A stretch of 64,000 bases of DNA from Streptomyces sp. AC512_CC834. Lineage in GTDB: Bacteria > Actinomycetota > Actinomycetes > Streptomycetales > Streptomycetaceae. The notes beneath the pieces are model-generated. The model saw only the letters and a program-made list of their open reading frames with translations, had not been told where the DNA came from and searched no databases. A program made the position numbers and the translations under genes. The DNA lies in NCBI RefSeq assembly GCF_019049325.1, contig NZ_JAGMUO010000101.1, positions 63,403-127,402 on the forward strand. Reading direction: 5' to 3'. This document shows positions 8,916 through 17,494 of this stretch, one piece after another; within the stretch, counting starts at the first letter, position 1; each line of letters opens with the position of its first letter.

Positions 8916-9890
8916 ATGGGCGGGTACGAGGACCTGGACAGCCTCGCCGCCTCCGCCCGGGCGGAGCTGGTGCGGGAGATCGAGCTGAGCGGCGCCTGGA
9001 GTGCCGACCCGGTGTGGCGGGAGGCGTTCCGCGAGGTCCCGCGCCACCTCTTCGTGCCGTACTACTACGTCGGCGTCCGGGGCGGCTACGAACGCCGCTG
9101 GGGCGAGCACCCCGACCGGGACGTCCGTGAGCACTGGATACGCGGCGCGTACACCGACGCCCCGCTGGCGACCCGGATGCGCGACGGCGAACTGCTCTCC
9201 TCCAGCAGCCAGCCCTCGCTGATGGCGATGATGCTGGTGGAGCTGGACGTGCGGGACGGCGACCGGATCCTGGAGATCGGCGCGGGCACCGGCTACAACG
9301 CCGCCCTGCTCGCCCACCGGCTCGGCGACGACGACCTGGTCACCACCGTCGACCTGGACGCCGAGATCACCGAATCGGCCCGCCGGCACCTGGCCACCGC
9401 CGGGTACCACCCGGCCGTCGTCACGGGGGACGGCGCCCGCGGCGTTCCCGAACGCTCTCCCTACGACCGGATCCTCGCCACCTGCACACTGTCCTCGGTG
9501 CCGCGCGCCTGGCTGGCCCAGTGCCGCCCCGGCGGCCGGATCCTGACGCCGCTCGCCACCGGCCTCGTCGTCCTCACCGTCCGCGACGCCTGGCACGCCG
9601 AGGGGCGCTTCCTGCGCACGCCCGCGTACTTCGTGCCGCTGCGCGGCGCGAACCGCTCCGAGCCCCAGACGCCGGGCCTGGGCGGAGTGCCGCGCCGGGC
9701 CCGGGACGACGACCTGTTCCGCTTCCTGCTGGCGCTGAGCCGGGGCAGCCTCGACCCGCAGGAGGCCTACGCGCTGTGGGACCGCGAGGACGCCCCGCGC
9801 CGCGAGCGCTACGGCATCACCGTCAGCGGCGAACGGGCCTGGGCGTGGCTGGACGACCCCGAGGGCCCGTATGCCTGGCCGTTCACCTGA
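8916..9890 (+). CDS. protein-L-isoaspartate O-methyltransferase-like SAM methyltransferase
   Basis: A 324-residue soluble protein with a PCMT-like core. Motif I, ILEIGAGTGYN, is at about 118-128; an acidic post-I loop VDLD and a GDGARG motif follow. The serine stretch SSSSQPS (95-101) sits where isoaspartyl methyltransferases have their substrate loop. The C-terminal 100 residues (after about 225) are an addition typical of actinobacterial homologues and contain a conserved aromatic end. Start is ATG 8916, preceded by CTGGAGGC, a clear ribosome site. It stands alone, divergent from the haemoglobin and convergent with the FHA gene (18 bp apart). The true acceptor is unproven; peptide-tailoring relatives exist, but no precursor peptide is nearby. 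Confidence 0.82.
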   Translation: MGGYEDLDSLAASARAELVREIELSGAWSADPVWREAFREVPRHLFVPYYYVGVRGGYERRWGEHPDRDVREHWIRGAYTDAPLATRMRDGELLSSSSQPSLMAMMLVELDVRDGDRILEIGAGTGYNAALLAHRLGDDDLVTTVDLDAEITESARRHLATAGYHPAVVTGDGARGVPERSPYDRILATCTLSSVPRAWLAQCRPGGRILTPLATGLVVLTVRDAWHAEGRFLRTPAYFVPLRGANRSEPQTPGLGGVPRRARDDDLFRFLLALSRGSLDPQEAYALWDREDAPRRERYGITVSGERAWAWLDDPEGPYAWPFT

Positions 9891-9908
9891 CGCGGAGGGC
9901 CTGCCGCG

Positions 9909-11714
9909 CTATCCCCGGCGGATCGTGATCGTCGTCCAGGCGCCGACGTGCACCCGGTCGCCGTCCTGGAGCGGCACCGGCACGAAGGGCTGGATCGGCT
10001 CCTCGCCGCCGTTGACCGTCGTGCCGTTCGTCGAGTTCTGGTCGACGACCGCCCAACTGCCGTCCGGCTGCTGCACCAGCACCGCGTGCTGGTGCGAGAC
10101 GCCCGGGTCCTCCGGCGGCACGGCCAGATCGATGTCCGGGGTGTCGCCGGTGGAGTGCCGGCGGCGGCCGATGGTGAACTGGTTGCCGGTGAGCGTGCGC
10201 TGCTGCTCGGGCGAGTACGCGGGCAGGTTCAGGCCCGCGGCCTCGGGGCCGGAGCGATGCATCATCGCCATGAAGTAGTCGCGGTCCGGGCCGATCGTCA
10301 CTGACCAGGTCGTCGGCTGCTGCGGTTGCTGAGGCTGCTGCGGGAAGCCCTGGCCGGGCGGGGCCTGGGTGGCGCCGGGCTGCGGGTAGCCGTAGCCACC
10401 GCCCTGTGCCGGACCCGGGCCGTGCGGGCCACCGGGGCCTGCCGGGCTTCCCTGTCCTCCCGGACCCCCCTGCCCTCCCGGTCCGGTGGACGACGGGGGC
10501 GAGAGCACCCAGTCGTCCTCACCGCCGCCGAAGGACGGGCCGCCCTGCTGCGGCCGGTTGGTCTCCTGCGGGAAGGCGGGCGGGGCCGGCGGGCCGGACT
10601 GGTACCCCTGCGGGGCACCGCCGGGGCCGCCCCCGGGCGCGGGCGGAACGGGCCCGGGCGGCGGCGGAACCGGACGCGACGGGTCGCCGCCGAAACCGGG
10701 CGGGGCCGGCGGACCGGAGGGACCGTTCGGACCGCCGGGCGGTCTGCCGGGGCCCCCCGGACCACTGGGGCCACCGGGACCGTGGGGACCGCCTTGCCCT
10801 CCGGGGCCACCCGGACCCTGGGGGCCGCCCTGCTCACCGGGGCCGCCGAAACCACCGGGGCCGACCGGGCCGCCCTGTCCACCGAAACCACCGGGGCCGC
10901 CAGGGCCGCCCTGGCCACCTGGACCACTGGGACCACCGGGACCGTGGGGTCCGCCCTGCTCACCGGGGCCGCCGAAACCATCGGGGCCGCCCTGCCCACC
11001 GAAACCACCAGGACCACCGGGGCCGCCCTGGCCACCTGGACCACTGGGGCCACTGGGGCCGACGGGACCGCCCTGCCCACCAGGACCGCCGGGGCCGTTC
11101 GGGCCGCCGGGACCGCCGGGGCCGTAAGGGCCAGAAGGACCGTTGGGGCCGCCAGGGCCACCCGCCGGACCACCGGGACCGCCCAACGGCCCGCCTGGGC
11201 CGCCCGCAGGCCCGCCCGGGCCGCCTGGTCCACCGGGACCGCCCGGACCACCGTGACCCGAGGGGTCGGCGCCGAAGGGCGGGCCACCCGGGGGGATCGG
11301 CTCGGCGGGACGGTTCATCTGGGACGGGCGGGAGCCCTGGTAGTCGTACGAGTCACCGCCGCCGTACGACGGGCCCGCCGGCGGCTGCTGGAAGTGCGGT
11401 GCCGCACCGCCGGGCCCCTGCGGGCGCGGGGCGGCCGGGGTGTACGAGGTGGCGGTGTTGGTCAGGAAGTTCCACCGGCACTCCTCGCAGAACGGCGCAC
11501 CGCCCTCACGCGGCGTGCGGCACTGCGGGCAGAGCTGCGGCTCGGCGCCCGGACCACCTGGGCCACCGGGACCGCCGCCGGGGGGCGGGAAGCCGTAGCC
11601 GCCGCCGGGAGGCGGTGGCGGCGGAGGGGGCGGCACGGCACCGGCCATGCGGTGACCGCAGACCTCGCACCAGTCGTCGGAACCCGACTGGTGTCCGTTC
11701 GGGCAGGTCGGCAT
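9909..11714 (-). CDS. zinc-ribbon, collagen-like, FHA-domain protein
   Basis: A 601-residue protein and last gene of the kinase operon. Two short zinc ribbons lie at the N-terminus (C4, C16, C19 and CPQC...CEEC at about 61-79). Residues about 120-350 are Gly-Pro repeats of GPx type with many GGPGG runs and a few Gln, Ser, Phe, like bacterial collagen-like tracts, followed by Pro/Gly-rich linker to about 480. The C-terminus (about 515-601) is an FHA domain with GRRRHS, SHQHA and STNGT motifs, so it should bind phosphothreonine. By analogy to GarA/OdhI it is the likely substrate and output of the PknG-type kinase upstream. Start is ATG 11714. No membrane segment is visible, so the collagen-like tract is cytoplasmic, which is unusual. 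Confidence 0.88.
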   Translation of the reverse strand: MPTCPNGHQSGSDDWCEVCGHRMAGAVPPPPPPPPPGGGYGFPPPGGGPGGPGGPGAEPQLCPQCRTPREGGAPFCEECRWNFLTNTATSYTPAAPRPQGPGGAAPHFQQPPAGPSYGGGDSYDYQGSRPSQMNRPAEPIPPGGPPFGADPSGHGGPGGPGGPGGPGGPAGGPGGPLGGPGGPAGGPGGPNGPSGPYGPGGPGGPNGPGGPGGQGGPVGPSGPSGPGGQGGPGGPGGFGGQGGPDGFGGPGEQGGPHGPGGPSGPGGQGGPGGPGGFGGQGGPVGPGGFGGPGEQGGPQGPGGPGGQGGPHGPGGPSGPGGPGRPPGGPNGPSGPPAPPGFGGDPSRPVPPPPGPVPPAPGGGPGGAPQGYQSGPPAPPAFPQETNRPQQGGPSFGGGEDDWVLSPPSSTGPGGQGGPGGQGSPAGPGGPHGPGPAQGGGYGYPQPGATQAPPGQGFPQQPQQPQQPTTWSVTIGPDRDYFMAMMHRSGPEAAGLNLPAYSPEQQRTLTGNQFTIGRRRHSTGDTPDIDLAVPPEDPGVSHQHAVLVQQPDGSWAVVDQNSTNGTTVNGGEEPIQPFVPVPLQDGDRVHVGAWTTITIRRG

Positions 11715-11783
11715 GTCGGAGCTTCCCTCTCTTGCGGGCTTGTCGCGCTGTTGTCCTGCGTCTTGTCCTGCGTCTGTCCTGCG

Positions 11784-13130
11784 TTACTTCTTCACACGAA
11801 CAGTCTTTGTCGACCGGGTCTCGAGAGTCATCTCGTCGGCCTCCTCGACCTTCGCTTTCAGTCGCACAGTACCTGCCGCCGCGTCCACCACGTCCACCAC
11901 CTTCGCGAGCAGTTTCGCCGTATCCGCGTTTCCGGAGACCCCGGCGAGTTGAACCGCACGGCCCAGTTTGGCCGTTGCTCCGTCGATGTCTCCCGCTTTG
12001 CGAAGATCCAGCCCCTGTTGGATGGCTTGTGCCAGTTCGGCCTGCCCCGTGTAGTGGGCGACTTGCGGGTTGATCGACGTGGAGGCGGCCATGTCGTCCG
12101 TCCACACGGCCCGTACGAGACCCTGCGCGCCCAGGTTCTGGACGGACCCGTCGGGCTCCGGGATGACCAGGGAGACGCGGGCGGCCAGCATCTCCTGGCC
12201 CAGGTCGGCGACCGGTACCTCCACGCAGACGTGGTAGTCACGGGATTCGTCGCCCCAGGAACCGATGGGGTAGTCCCCGGCCCGCGGTCCCGCCTCGGTG
12301 CGCCGGTCGGACAGCTCCTCGACCGTCGGGGCGACCTGCTTGACGAACTTCACCATGGTGCCGACCGGGGTCCACAGGCGCAGCGCGACGTCCGAGACCT
12401 CCTTGCCCATGGCCGTCTCCATCATCTGCGTGAAGTCGGCGGCCAGGCCCGCCGGATCGGCGACGATGTCGGCGGTGCCGAGCAACGCCGAGGCGATCCC
12501 TGTGACTTCTTTCACTTCCCAGTCGGTGCCCACGCCACGGGCGTCGCAGGTGAAGCGCCCGGCGCAGGCGTCGAGCGCCGCCCTCAGGTCCTCCGGCGAC
12601 TCGTGCTCGTTGCGGCCGTCGGTGAGCAGGATGCCGTGCCGGATGGCGACGTCCGCGGTGGACAGCAGCCGGTCGGCCAGCCGCAGCCAGGTGCCGATGG
12701 CGGTGCCGCCGCCCGCGCTGAGCCTGCGCAGCGCCTGCTTGGCCTGTTCTCTGGTGGTGGCGTCGGCGACCGCGAGCCGGCCCCCGCCCGGGTAGACCTC
12801 CTTGGCCACGTGGGTGCCGCCGACCACGGCGAAGTGCACGCCGTCGCGCAGGGTGTCGATCGCGGCGGCCGTGGCGTCGCGGGCGTTGCGCATCTTGGTC
12901 GGCGGGTAGTCCATCGAGCCCGAACAGTCGACCATCAACGCCACGGCGGCGGACGGGCCCTGGCCCGGCGAGTACAGGTGGGGCGCGGCGACCGCGCTCC
13001 CGATCGTGCCGCCGCCGGTCGCGGTGACCGTCACGATGGCGTTGACCTCACGGCCGCCCTCGGGCAGGTACTCGTTCTGGTAGACGTCCACCGCGAATTG
13101 CGGCACGTTCGACTTCGAGAAATTGGCCAT
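11784..13130 (-). CDS. von Willebrand factor A domain protein
   Basis: A 448-residue cytoplasmic protein. The VWA domain spans about 60-250 with a complete MIDAS motif D68-C-S70-G-S72, a Thr in GGGTAIG (about 150) and an acidic LLTDGRNEHES loop. The following beta-rich region (about 255-390) resembles the second half of TerY-like and related VWA proteins, and a helical C-terminus (about 390-435) repeats Ala/Lys helices. Start is ATG 13130, preceded at some distance by GAGGGGG; ATG 13142 is also in frame. It lies between the PP2C gene and the FHA gene in the same operon. Kinase, PP2C and VWA side by side is the arrangement known as the TerY-P triad, which suggests a phosphorylation-controlled binding scaffold. 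Confidence 0.88.
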   Translation of the reverse strand: MANFSKSNVPQFAVDVYQNEYLPEGGREVNAIVTVTATGGGTIGSAVAAPHLYSPGQGPSAAVALMVDCSGSMDYPPTKMRNARDATAAAIDTLRDGVHFAVVGGTHVAKEVYPGGGRLAVADATTREQAKQALRRLSAGGGTAIGTWLRLADRLLSTADVAIRHGILLTDGRNEHESPEDLRAALDACAGRFTCDARGVGTDWEVKEVTGIASALLGTADIVADPAGLAADFTQMMETAMGKEVSDVALRLWTPVGTMVKFVKQVAPTVEELSDRRTEAGPRAGDYPIGSWGDESRDYHVCVEVPVADLGQEMLAARVSLVIPEPDGSVQNLGAQGLVRAVWTDDMAASTSINPQVAHYTGQAELAQAIQQGLDLRKAGDIDGATAKLGRAVQLAGVSGNADTAKLLAKVVDVVDAAAGTVRLKAKVEEADEMTLETRSTKTVRVKK

Positions 13131-13155
13131 GCCGGATCGCATCCCCCTCTACGTC

Positions 13156-13209
13156 CCCCCAGTGGTGGGGGCCTTGGCTTGCTGCTGCGGACCGCCCCCT
13201 GCGGTCCGC
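13156..13209 (-). promoter_or_regulatory. two hairpins in the PP2C-VWA spacer
   Basis: CCCCC-AGTGGT-GGGGG (13156-13171) is followed by GCGGACCG...CGGTCCGC (13187-13209). This is the widest spacer in the kinase operon (114 bp). There is no U-run, so these may act as a partial terminator or as RNA-stability elements that separate VWA/FHA expression from the kinase genes. Confidence 0.4.
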
Positions 13210-13244
13210 GAGGCCGCCCCTCCACCCGTACCCGTGCGGGGGCC

Positions 13245-14681
13245 TCAGGCCGATCCTGCCCCCTGGGGCGGGGTCGGGAACGGCAGGAGAGCCACTGTTA
13301 CGTTGTCGTGGCCCCCGCCGTCCAGGGCGTGACCGACCAGAACGCGGGCGCTGTGCAGCGGGCGGGCGGCGGCGTCCAGGGGCATGGCCTCGGCCATCTC
13401 GTCGGCGGACTCCGCGTAGTTCCACAGGCCGTCCGTGCAGACCACGACCACACCGGGGCGGTCCGGCTTGAACGACGCGGTGTGCGGCTCGAGTTCGTAG
13501 GCGTCGGCGCCCAGCCAGCCGGTGATCGCGTGGGCGCGCTCGTCGGCGTAGGCCTCGGCCTCGTTCATCAGTCCCGCGGCGACCATCTGCGCGGCCCACG
13601 AGTCGTCCTCGGTGAGCCGGGCGGGCGGGGTGGCGCGGTCGACCGGCACCCAGTAGACGCGGCTGTCGCCGACCCAGCCGACGACCAGCAGTCCGGCGGT
13701 GACCACGGCGCCGACCAGGGTGCAGGCGGGCGCGTTCTGGTGCGGGGCCTGCTCGCGGGCGGTGGCGGGCTCGTCGGCCAGCGCATTGACGGCCTGCGAG
13801 GCGGCGAGGATCGCGTCGTGCATGGCCTGCTGCGGATGCGTGCCGCGCGGCAGGGCGGTCAGCAGCAGCTCGCCGGCCGCCCGGGACGCGGCGAGGGAGG
13901 CGTCGTCGGGGCGGGTCGCGGAGGACACGCCGTCGCAGACGATCGCCACGCTCGCGGGGGCGCCGTCGGGCAGCGCGGTGCAGCCGACGGAGAACGCGTC
14001 CTCGTTGCGGTGGTGGCGCAGCCCGCGGTCGCTGACCGCGGCGATCGGTCCCGACTCCTGCTCCATGTGGTCGCGTTCGCGGGGCTGGGCGTGCCCGCAG
14101 TTCTCGCAGTAGCCGTCGTCGTCGACCCGGCCCGCACGGCAGGCCACGCAGACCTTCTCACCGGCGGCCGGTGTGGCGGGCGCCGTCGGCTCGGCGGTCA
14201 GCCGCGGGTCGGGCGCCTGCAGGGGGTACTCGTCGGGCTCGCCCGGACGGTCGAACCGCACGCCGGGCGCCGGTGACCCCGGTGCGGCAGCCGGAACCGA
14301 AGGCGGCGCCGCGGGCGGCGGCGGGGCGGACGCCGGTGGGGCGGACGGCGGGTGCGGAGGCAGCGGTGAGCCGCCCGAGTCGGTGCCCGGCAGTTCGGCC
14401 GCCGCGTGCACCGGGGCGGGGTGGCCGTGGCCGTCCGAATCCCGGGCCACGGGCCAGTCCACACCGTCCGGCACGCGCTCCTCGGGTGCGCCCTCCTCGG
14501 GCGCGGGCTCCTGGGCGGCGCCCATCGCGCCGTTGATGGCGATGGTGGGGCTGTCCTCGGGCCGCGCGGGCACGACGGACAGGTCGTAACCGCACGCACC
14601 GCAGTAACGGTCACCCGACTCGAGGGGTTCCTCGCAGCTCGGGCACTTCCGCACAGCGGCCTGCTGGGGCATCTGCGACAT
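13245..14681 (-). CDS. PP2C-type Ser/Thr protein phosphatase with zinc ribbons
   Basis: A 478-residue cytoplasmic phosphatase. A zinc ribbon CPSC...CGAC lies at 13-30, a long Pro/Ala-rich linker follows (about 40-180), then a second ribbon CVAC...CENC (about 182-200), and the PP2C domain (about 215-470). Motifs for metal binding and catalysis are present: SDRGLRHHRNEDAF, VCDGVS, GWVGDSR, VVCTDGLW and GHDNVT. It should reverse phosphorylation by the upstream kinase, most plausibly on the FHA protein. Start is ATG 14681, three bases after the kinase stop; TTG 14684 is in frame but less likely. The tight spacing implies coupled kinase and phosphatase production. Confidence 0.92.
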   Translation of the reverse strand: MSQMPQQAAVRKCPSCEEPLESGDRYCGACGYDLSVVPARPEDSPTIAINGAMGAAQEPAPEEGAPEERVPDGVDWPVARDSDGHGHPAPVHAAAELPGTDSGGSPLPPHPPSAPPASAPPPPAAPPSVPAAAPGSPAPGVRFDRPGEPDEYPLQAPDPRLTAEPTAPATPAAGEKVCVACRAGRVDDDGYCENCGHAQPRERDHMEQESGPIAAVSDRGLRHHRNEDAFSVGCTALPDGAPASVAIVCDGVSSATRPDDASLAASRAAGELLLTALPRGTHPQQAMHDAILAASQAVNALADEPATAREQAPHQNAPACTLVGAVVTAGLLVVGWVGDSRVYWVPVDRATPPARLTEDDSWAAQMVAAGLMNEAEAYADERAHAITGWLGADAYELEPHTASFKPDRPGVVVVCTDGLWNYAESADEMAEAMPLDAAARPLHSARVLVGHALDGGGHDNVTVALLPFPTPPQGAGSA

Positions 14682-14684
14682 CAA

Positions 14685-17453
14685 CTACACCCACGTCCGG
14701 GGGCGGTAACGATTGGCACGTTCCACCAGGTCGATCCTCTCCTCGCCGCCCCGCGCCAGCCGGGCCAGCGTGCGGTACGAACGCTCCAGGCCGAAACGCA
14801 GGCCGCGTTCGTCCAGGCCGCTGCCGAGCAGCGTCCGTCCCCCGGCGGCGGAAGGGACGGAACCCCGACCTCCGGAGAGTACCCAGTCCAGCGCGCAACC
14901 GAGGACCTCGGCCGACAGTTGCTCGCGCCGCGCCGGATCCAGACCGTACACGTCCAGCGCCTCGACCTGCCGCGCGGCGGCGATCAGATCGTCCAGGAAC
15001 GCCAGGTCGCCCGCGGCCGCGGTGCGCTGCCGCAGCCGCGCCCGTACGGTCGCCACGCGCGCGCCGGTGCAGTGGATGGACGACTCGGGCACCGACTCCA
15101 GCGTCCGTACGGCACCGCCCCGGTCGCCGCCCGCGAGCTGGACCCGGGCCAGCCCGAACGCCGCGCTGACATGGCTCGGGTCGGAGGCCCACACCAGCCG
15201 GTAGTACTCGGCGGCGTTGTCGAGCTGGCCCAGCACCTCCGCGCACAGGGCGAGCGCCAGCTTGGGCGCGATCTCGCCGGGGAAGGCGTCGTAGATCGCG
15301 TCGAAGGCCAGCGCGGCGTCGTCGTGGGCGCCGGTCACCAGGGCGGCGAGACCGCGGTACCAGACCACCCGCCAGTCGTCGGGGCGCTCGTCCTCCAGCG
15401 TCTCCAGGGCCTCCAGCGCCCCGGACGCGTCGCCGTTCTCCAGCCGGGCCCGGGTCTGCCGCAGCCGCGTCTCGGTCGACGGCGCCGGCGCTGCGGCCAG
15501 CGCGGTCAGCAGCTCGGCGGGCGCGGACGCCATGAGGCCGGCCAGGAAACCCGCGTTGGGGTCGCCGGCGTCGACCCGGGGGACCGGCAGCGCGAGGGCG
15601 GCGGTCGGCGCGTCGGCCGACTTGACCAGGCCGGAGACCCCACCGCCGACACCACCCACACCACCCACACCACCTGCGCCGTCGGTACCGCCGATACCGC
15701 CGACGGAACTCACGGCACCGGCCAGCGAGGCGCTCGCCCCCGCCACCGCACCCGCGCCGCCCACCGGACCGGCACCCGTTCCCGTACCGCCGCCCGCACC
15801 CGCGCCCGCGCCCGTGGCGCCGCCAGGTCCGGCGACCGCGACGGTCCCGCCCGGCGCCCCCACGGCAGGGCCCGTCCCGCCCGGCAGGGCCGGACCCGCG
15901 CCCGCGCCGCCCGGCGGCGACACCGCGCCGGTGCCGCGCCGCCTCGTACGCGCCGCCCGGGCCCCGAGCCGCGACACCTCGCCGTCCAGCCGCGGGAACA
16001 ACTCCGTGTCCGTCACCCGCACCTCGGGCCCGAACAGCGTGGACACGGCGGGCCGGGCGCGGCCCGTCTGGAGCGAGACGACCTCGCGCAGCACACCCGT
16101 AAGCTGCTCCGCCATCTCCTGCGCGGAGGCGAATCTGCGGGCCGGATCGGGGTCGGTGGCCCGCACCAGCAGCCGGTAGTACGACTCGTAGTGCCGGAAG
16201 ACATCGATGCTGTCGGGGTCCGGCAGCGAGTCGGCGTAGACGGTGGTGTAGCCCTGGAAGTCGAACGACAGCACGGCGAGGGTGCGCCCGACGGTGTACA
16301 GGTCGGACGCCACCGACGGGCCGACGTCGGCGACCTCCGGGGCCTGGTAGCCCACCGTGCCGTAGATGGCCGACTCGTCGTCGTCCATGCGGCGGACCGC
16401 GCCCATGTCGATCAGCTTGAGCTGGTCCTCGGTCTGGATGGCGTTGTCGACCTTGAAATCGCAGTACAGCACCTTGCGGCTGTGCAGATGACCGAGCGCC
16501 TCCAGCGCCTCGATGCCGTACGCGCAGGCCTGTTCGACCGGCAGCGGGTCGCGCCGGCCCGCCGGGGAGCGGCGGGCGTTGGCGATCTCCTTGAGCGACT
16601 TGCCGCCGACGTACTCCATCACTATGTAGCCGTCGAGGGAGCCGGTGCGCTGGTCGAGATGCTCGACGAAGTTGTAGATCCGCACGATGTTGGCGTGCTC
16701 GATCTCGGCGAGGAAGCGCCGCTCGGAGATCGCCGCCGCCATCGCGTCCTGGTCGCCGGTGTCCAGCAGGCCCTTGAGGACCACCCAGCGGTCGGAGACC
16801 GCCTTGTCGACGGCGAGGTAGACCCAGCCGAGCCCCCCGTGCGCGAGACAGCCCACCACCTCGTACTGGCCGTGCACGACATCCCCGGCGTTCAGCTTGG
16901 GCACGAACGAGTACGGGTGGCCGCACTTGGTGCAGAAGCCCTCCGTGCGGCCCGGCTGCTCCCCGCGGGCCCGCCCGACCGGTGCCCCGCAGTCCGAACG
17001 CGAGCAGAACCGCTTGCGCTCGGGCACCTCGGGGTGGTCCATGACCATCGCGCGCGGGTCGGGCCGCGGGACCGCGGGAACCTCGACGAGGCCGACGCCG
17101 AGGCGCCCGCGCGTGGTGGAACCGGCGCCCGAACCGGAGCTGCGCACCGACACCGAACGCCCCGTGGACCGGCCCGAGACCGATCGCGAGAGCCGCCCCG
17201 ACACCGAGCGCCGCGACTTCGACGACTGCGACGACGTACGCGAACTGCGGCCGCCGGAGCGTGAACTCCCGCTGCCCGACGACCCGCGTGAGCCCCCGCC
17301 GCCGGTGACGCCGGTCGGCGTCGAGCCGATCATGCCGCCCGCGGCGACGACCGGCGCGAGACCGCACGTGTCGCAGTACAGCTCGCCGCCGCCCATGTCC
17401 TCGTAGGCCCCGCCGCAGCCGGGACGCTGACACGTCCGCCCTGCCTCACTCAT
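14685..17453 (-). CDS. pknG: PknG-type Ser/Thr protein kinase
   Basis: A 922-residue soluble kinase. N-terminal zinc ribbon (C8, C13, C27, C30), then a Ser/Arg-rich tract (about 50-113) absent from mycobacterial PknG as I recall it, then a rubredoxin-like pair CSRSDC (150-155) and CTKC (174-177). Kinase domain about 195-450: Gly-rich loop HGGLGW, Lys227 in VVLKG, catalytic Asp332 in YCDFKVDN, metal-binding Asp349 in DMG, and YQAPE. A Gly/Ala-rich linker (about 500-600) leads to C-terminal TPR helices (about 640-900). Mycobacterial PknG phosphorylates the FHA protein GarA to steer glutamate metabolism, and the adjacent sensors and FHA gene support that role here. Start is ATG 17453 with GGGGGAGG upstream. 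Confidence 0.93.
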   Translation of the reverse strand: MSEAGRTCQRPGCGGAYEDMGGGELYCDTCGLAPVVAAGGMIGSTPTGVTGGGGSRGSSGSGSSRSGGRSSRTSSQSSKSRRSVSGRLSRSVSGRSTGRSVSVRSSGSGAGSTTRGRLGVGLVEVPAVPRPDPRAMVMDHPEVPERKRFCSRSDCGAPVGRARGEQPGRTEGFCTKCGHPYSFVPKLNAGDVVHGQYEVVGCLAHGGLGWVYLAVDKAVSDRWVVLKGLLDTGDQDAMAAAISERRFLAEIEHANIVRIYNFVEHLDQRTGSLDGYIVMEYVGGKSLKEIANARRSPAGRRDPLPVEQACAYGIEALEALGHLHSRKVLYCDFKVDNAIQTEDQLKLIDMGAVRRMDDDESAIYGTVGYQAPEVADVGPSVASDLYTVGRTLAVLSFDFQGYTTVYADSLPDPDSIDVFRHYESYYRLLVRATDPDPARRFASAQEMAEQLTGVLREVVSLQTGRARPAVSTLFGPEVRVTDTELFPRLDGEVSRLGARAARTRRRGTGAVSPPGGAGAGPALPGGTGPAVGAPGGTVAVAGPGGATGAGAGAGGGTGTGAGPVGGAGAVAGASASLAGAVSSVGGIGGTDGAGGVGGVGGVGGGVSGLVKSADAPTAALALPVPRVDAGDPNAGFLAGLMASAPAELLTALAAAPAPSTETRLRQTRARLENGDASGALEALETLEDERPDDWRVVWYRGLAALVTGAHDDAALAFDAIYDAFPGEIAPKLALALCAEVLGQLDNAAEYYRLVWASDPSHVSAAFGLARVQLAGGDRGGAVRTLESVPESSIHCTGARVATVRARLRQRTAAAGDLAFLDDLIAAARQVEALDVYGLDPARREQLSAEVLGCALDWVLSGGRGSVPSAAGGRTLLGSGLDERGLRFGLERSYRTLARLARGGEERIDLVERANRYRPRTWV

Positions 17454-17494
17454 GACGCTGCCTCCCCCTTGTCACGCGGCCTCTGACTCGTTGC

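Noticed and set aside
8916..9890. Methyltransferase as a lanthipeptide- or graspetide-tailoring PCMT
   Set aside because: No precursor peptide, cyclase or ligase is adjacent, so a stand-alone repair-type enzyme is more likely.
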